This document shows, in pieces, positions 15,201 through 17,075 of a stretch of DNA of 17,075 bases (position 1 is its first letter; every line of letters begins with the position of its first letter). The notes under the pieces were generated by a model. The model worked only from the letters and a program-made list of their open reading frames with translations. It was not told where the DNA came from and did no database searches. Origin of the DNA: an uncultured Clostridia bacterium (lineage in GTDB: Bacteria > Bacillota > Clostridia > Oscillospirales > CAG-272); NCBI GenBank assembly GCA_937892405.1, contig CALAFS010000131.1:1-17075 (forward strand), in the 5' to 3' direction. The translations under genes and the position numbers were made by a program.

Positions 15201-15800
15201 TTTGAGGAGACGGCGGAGGAAAGCGAAGCCTTTGCCACAAAGTACCGTGATCGCTCGAAGGTGAGCATCGCCGGCATTGTGACGGCAAAGAAAACGAAAA
15301 CACTGAAAAACGGTGACACAATGGCATTTTTACGCGTGGACGACACCTATGGAGAGATTGAGGTCATCGTATTCGCAAGACAGTATGCAAAATGTGCGGA
15401 CGAGCTTTCTCCCGAGAGCGGCGTGTATATTGAAGGGACACTTTCGCTTGAGGAAGGGGAGATGCCGAAGATTCTGCTCTCTTCGGTAAGGCGCCTTCTC
15501 AGTAACGCGGAATTTGACGCAGAGAACGCGGGGGGCGGAAAAGAAAAAGGCACCGCCGCAGTACCGGAGGAAAAGAAAGCCTCTCGTCTGTTTGTCAAAG
15601 TGCCATCGATGAAGGATTCGCGCCTTCAGACTCTCATGCGCCTCTCTTCACTTCATCCCGGCGACTGCGAGATTATTCTCTATGACGGAGAGACGGGGAA
15701 ATATGTCCGCTACAGGGGAGCGACGATTTCGCCGGAGGAGGGAGTCCTTCGGAGACTTTCCTCTGTCTTTGGGGAGGAAAATGTGGTTTTTCGCCCGTGA
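12291..15800 (+). CDS. dnaE: DNA polymerase III alpha subunit (DnaE)
   Basis: Encodes 1169 residues of a C-family polymerase with the DnaE domain order. The PHP domain (1 to about 210) keeps H8, H10, D17, D41/H42, E67, H87/H88, C138, D205 and H207, so its metal site looks intact. The polymerase core has PDFDIDF (403-409), with catalytic aspartates likely D404 and D406, and KFDFLGL with D555. The tail has a helix-hairpin-helix region (GLLAVRNVGRQFADAV), a beta-clamp motif QIDLF (906-910), an OB-fold (VSIAGIVTAKKTKTLKNGD onward) and a C-terminal domain. In Firmicutes DnaE works beside PolC, which is not in the window. The frame opens upstream to a GTG at 12243, but the ATG at 12291 has AAGGAG at 12278-12283 and gives the usual MGEFVHLHLHTEYS start. 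Confidence 0.97.
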   Translation: MGEFVHLHLHTEYSLLDGAARISEIAAKAIAEGQDAVAITDHGVMYGAVDFYLALKEKGIKPIIGCEVYVAPRTRFLKEGRGDSSGHHMILLCKNATGYRNLCYMVSESFINGFYMRPRIDMDLLREHAEGLVALSGCLAGKIPSLILAGSMPEAEKYALEMKTLFGDDFYLEVQNHHMDDERKVAFGLKTISEKYGIPLVATNDVHYLERSDADIQATLLCIQTGNVITEGKPFGFETNEYYFRSTAEMKTLFSAFPGAVENTVKIAEKCNFDFEFGKLYLPNFTPEGGMTHAENLRRDAYRGFERLVGDRRITFGKFPKETYLSRIEYELSVIIKMGFDAYFLIVADFVSYAKNHGIPVGPGRGSGAGSLVAFLIGITDVDPIVYDLLFERFLNPERVSMPDFDIDFCYERREEVIEYVKRKYGEDKVAQIVTFGTLAPRAAVRDVGRALGMPYASVDTVAKLIPRELNITIDDALRRKELRTLYDENAEVRRLIEISRRLEGMPRHASTHAAGVVITEKPTYEYVPLSYSGTGVVTQFDMTTDAKLGLVKFDFLGLRYLTVIDDAEKAVKSRIPDFDIAKIPDGDPATFRLLSEGRTDGVFQLESGGMKQVLARLAPSNLEDIIACIALYRPGPMDSIDTFIARKHGKEKTVYKIPALAPILDVTYGCIVYQEQVMQICRALAGYSYAQADIVRRAMAKKKEDVMLAERERFLAGAKKNGIAETDASEVFDEMVSFAKYAFNKSHATAYGILSYRTAYLKAHYPAEYFAALMTSVLDSPLKIREYIADVKKYGVRVLPPDINESEPTFAVVAGSIRFGLLAVRNVGRQFADAVVSERKNGSYRSFDSFVSRLAEAEINKRTMESLIKCGAFDSLGVPRSALLASYEAIVDGEHDRSRNNISGQIDLFSAAPVAGESSGFVYPDLPEYSQRELLLLEKESSGMYFSGHMADSFAKHIASLAPDRISDIFEETAEESEAFATKYRDRSKVSIAGIVTAKKTKTLKNGDTMAFLRVDDTYGEIEVIVFARQYAKCADELSPESGVYIEGTLSLEEGEMPKILLSSVRRLLSNAEFDAENAGGGKEKGTAAVPEEKKASRLFVKVPSMKDSRLQTLMRLSSLHPGDCEIILYDGETGKYVRYRGATISPEEGVLRRLSSVFGEENVVFRP

Positions 15801-15803
15801 GAC

Positions 15804-15833
15804 TTGACAGATCGCACGCGCATGGTGTATAAT
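15804..15833 (+). promoter_or_regulatory. Sigma-A type promoter upstream of the CvpA-family gene
   Basis: TTGACA (15804-15809) and TATAAT (15828-15833) are both perfect, with an 18-bp spacer; the -35 box starts four bases after the dnaE stop. The downstream ATG (15877) has AAGGAG at 15863-15868. This starts a new transcription unit for the CvpA-family and Clp genes. Confidence 0.82.
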
Positions 15834-15876
15834 AATCCAAAAATCCTAATACTATCCGAAAGAAGGAGATTGCTTT

Positions 15877-16557
15877 ATGAAGTATGTTCTTGATGCTGTT
15901 CTGATTCTGATTATCCTGTTCGGAATCTTTCTCGGATATAAGCGGGGGTTTGTCAGAACCGTCGGACGCCCGGTCAAATTCTTTGCGACGCTCTTCTGTT
16001 CTTTCCGCTTCTGCTCTCTCTTTTCGGAGCGGGTGCTTCGTCCTTTGATCGCGGGGCCCGTGACAAAGCAGGTGTCGGAATATATCCGCACGCATTGCGG
16101 CGATGTCACGGCGGAGAACGCAGGGGAGACTCTGCCGACTGTTCTGAAGCTCGCCGCCGGGCTTTTCGGCATTGATGTATCGGAGGCGGCGTCACGCGGG
16201 GAAAATGTCATCGACAGCCTGACGACAACCCTCACGGCACCGGTCGTGGATATTGTCTCGACGGTACTTTCTTTTGTCGCTCTTCTGATTCTCTGTACCC
16301 TGGTTTTCACCGTGGTACTTTGGCTCGTGGATCTGCTCTTCCGGATCGGACCCGTTTCGATTGTCAACAAAGTGGTCGGCGTTCTGTTCTCGGGCGCGTT
16401 CGCGTTTCTTATTTCATGGGCGCTGGCGTCTCTCTTCGCGTTTGTTCTCGACACTTCGCTTTTTGAAGGTGTCGCATGGGCGGAGAATTTTGAGGGCGGT
16501 TTCTTTTATCGGTTTTTGAATCAATACAACCCACTCGATCTGATTCTCAGCTTCTGA
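15877..16557 (+). CDS. CvpA-family membrane protein
   Basis: Encodes 226 residues with hydrophobic segments at about 5-20, 33-48, 122-152 and 163-190, and a soluble stretch of about 65 residues in between. The N-terminal pattern VLDAVLILIILFGIFLGYKRGFVRTVG and the later VDLLFRIGPVSIVNKVVGVLFSGAFAF resemble the CvpA family, named after a colicin V production gene in E. coli. Its molecular role is not settled. In Firmicutes such genes often occur near mutS2 or cell-envelope genes; here it follows dnaE behind its own promoter and stops 25 bp before the Clp-like ATPase. The family call rests on topology and the glycine-rich first and last membrane segments rather than on catalytic residues. Confidence 0.8.
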   Translation: MKYVLDAVLILIILFGIFLGYKRGFVRTVGRPVKFFATLFCSFRFCSLFSERVLRPLIAGPVTKQVSEYIRTHCGDVTAENAGETLPTVLKLAAGLFGIDVSEAASRGENVIDSLTTTLTAPVVDIVSTVLSFVALLILCTLVFTVVLWLVDLLFRIGPVSIVNKVVGVLFSGAFAFLISWALASLFAFVLDTSLFEGVAWAENFEGGFFYRFLNQYNPLDLILSF

Positions 16558-16582
16558 GATCGGTCATAAGAACGGAAAATTC

Positions 16583-17075
16583 ATGGAAATACAAAAATGT
16601 GCAAGATGAAAAAAGCGTCCCGCCGTGGTCTTTATCACCCGTCTTGAAAACGGGAAGACCGTCAACGAGGGACTCTGCCTGCTCTGCGCCAAAGAGCTCG
16701 GTATTCAGCCCATCAACGACATGCTGAAGAAAATGGGCATCAGCGAAGACGATCTCGAGACGATGAACAACGAGGTCGAAGGACTGCTTTCTCAAACGGA
16801 CGAGTCGGTTTCCGGAGGGGAGGACGGCGGGGCACCCGCAGTCGACCTGCCGAAGATCTTCTCGGGGCTCGGCATGCCCTTCGGCGCGCAGAAGGATGCC
16901 CCGAAGAAAAAAGAGGGAAAGACGGAAGAAAAACCGGCGGCAAACCGCAAGTTTCTCTCCGCCTATGCCACCAACCTGACGGCGAAGGCGATGCAGGGAA
17001 AACTCGATCGTATCGTCGGAAGAGAGCGCGAGCTTGACCGCGTCATACAGATCCTTTGCCGCAGACAGAAAAACA
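16583..17075 (+). CDS. ClpC-like AAA+ unfoldase with N-terminal zinc finger; in-frame TGA at codon 9; 3' truncated
   Basis: The frame from ATG 16583 reads MEIQKCAR, then TGA (16607-16609), then KKRPAVVFITRLENGKTVNEGLCLLCAKELG and on without a stop to the window end (164 codons). Related Clp ATPases start with a four-cysteine finger of the form CxxC-x-KRPAVVF...LCxxCAKELG; the TGA sits exactly on the second cysteine, while C6, C32 and C35 are present. After a low-complexity, charged linker the AAA+ module begins with FLSAYATNLTAKAMQGKLDRIVGRERELDRVIQIL, the region just before Walker A. Such unfoldases feed substrates to ClpP. The SD is weak (GGA at 16574-16576), unlike its neighbours. Possible restarts (GTG 16625, ATG 16721) have no SD and would lose part or all of the finger. 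It may be intact with a base-call error, recoded, or a broken gene. Confidence 0.8.
16627..16660 (+). other. Two-part stem-loop downstream of the in-frame TGA
   Basis: GGTCTT (16627-16632) pairs with AAGACC (16655-16660), and CCCGT (16638-16642) with ACGGG (16650-16654), leaving a 5-base bulge on the 5' side and a 7-base loop CTTGAAA. It begins 17 bases after the TGA. The position recalls a bacterial SECIS element, but the loop lacks a G in its first two bases and the bulge is large, so it may simply reflect coding sequence. Confidence 0.3.

Noticed and set aside
16583..16609. Eight-codon leader peptide ahead of the Clp-like gene
   Set aside because: The codons on both sides of the TGA match one continuous zinc-finger sequence, so interruption of that gene explains it better than a separate leader peptide.
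16597..16650. Alternative ATG at 16597 in another frame, implying a frameshift in the Clp-like gene
   Set aside because: It would need more than one base change to rebuild the finger, whereas the frame from 16583 needs only one at the TGA.
1..17075. CRISPR arrays, insertion sequences, prophage or defence genes
   Set aside because: No regularly spaced repeats, transposase motifs, terminal inverted repeats around a gene cassette, or phage proteins were seen; nearly all DNA is accounted for by housekeeping genes.

Overview
This window reads as a fragment of the chromosomal backbone of a moderately GC-rich member of the Firmicutes, most likely an uncultured Clostridia/Eubacteriales lineage. That assignment is inferred from gene content (nusB-xseA-xseB-tlyA-nadK-argR-recN, murB-whiA-dnaE, AlaX, a zinc-finger ClpC-like ATPase), strong AAAGGAG-type ribosome binding sites, and near-consensus sigma-A promoters. 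There are 17 protein genes (two cut by the window edges) and one tRNA gene. TGA is the commonest stop (9 of the 16 stops that can be read with confidence), so the standard bacterial code applies.

Layout. 1-1996 (+): the 3' part of an RlmI-type rRNA methyltransferase, then a free-standing alanyl-tRNA editing protein (AlaX type) ending in a perfect 16-bp hairpin terminator. 2049-3330 (-): a convergent unit, in transcription order a four-helix membrane protein, a TraX-family membrane protein (ATGA-coupled) and tRNA-Leu(UAG), closed by its own hairpin terminator. 3331-3537: a divergent promoter region with one TTGACA/TATAAT promoter to the right and one TTGCAA/TATAAT promoter to the left.

3538-15800 (+): one long co-directional run with no internal terminator that I can see: nusB, a TsaD/Kae1 paralogue, xseA, xseB, tlyA, nadK, argR, recN, murB, whiA, dnaE. 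Several junctions overlap or are tightly spaced. The run joins transcription antitermination, exonuclease VII, ribosomal RNA methylation, NADP supply, arginine regulation, recombination repair, wall precursor synthesis, WhiA and a replicative polymerase. Compared with the usual Firmicutes order, ispA-dxs is missing between xseB and tlyA, and rapZ-yvcK between murB and whiA. 15804-17075 (+): a new promoter, a CvpA-family membrane protein, and the start of a ClpC-like AAA+ unfoldase with an N-terminal four-cysteine zinc finger.

The most unusual signal is in that last gene: an in-frame TGA at 16607-16609 replaces exactly the second cysteine of the first CxxC pair, while everything downstream stays in frame and looks normal. 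It may be a base-call error, a nonsense mutation or recoding; the downstream hairpin does not fit the bacterial SECIS rules well. Otherwise the window is ordinary housekeeping DNA. I see no CRISPR array, insertion sequence, prophage, defence system or other clearly new system.
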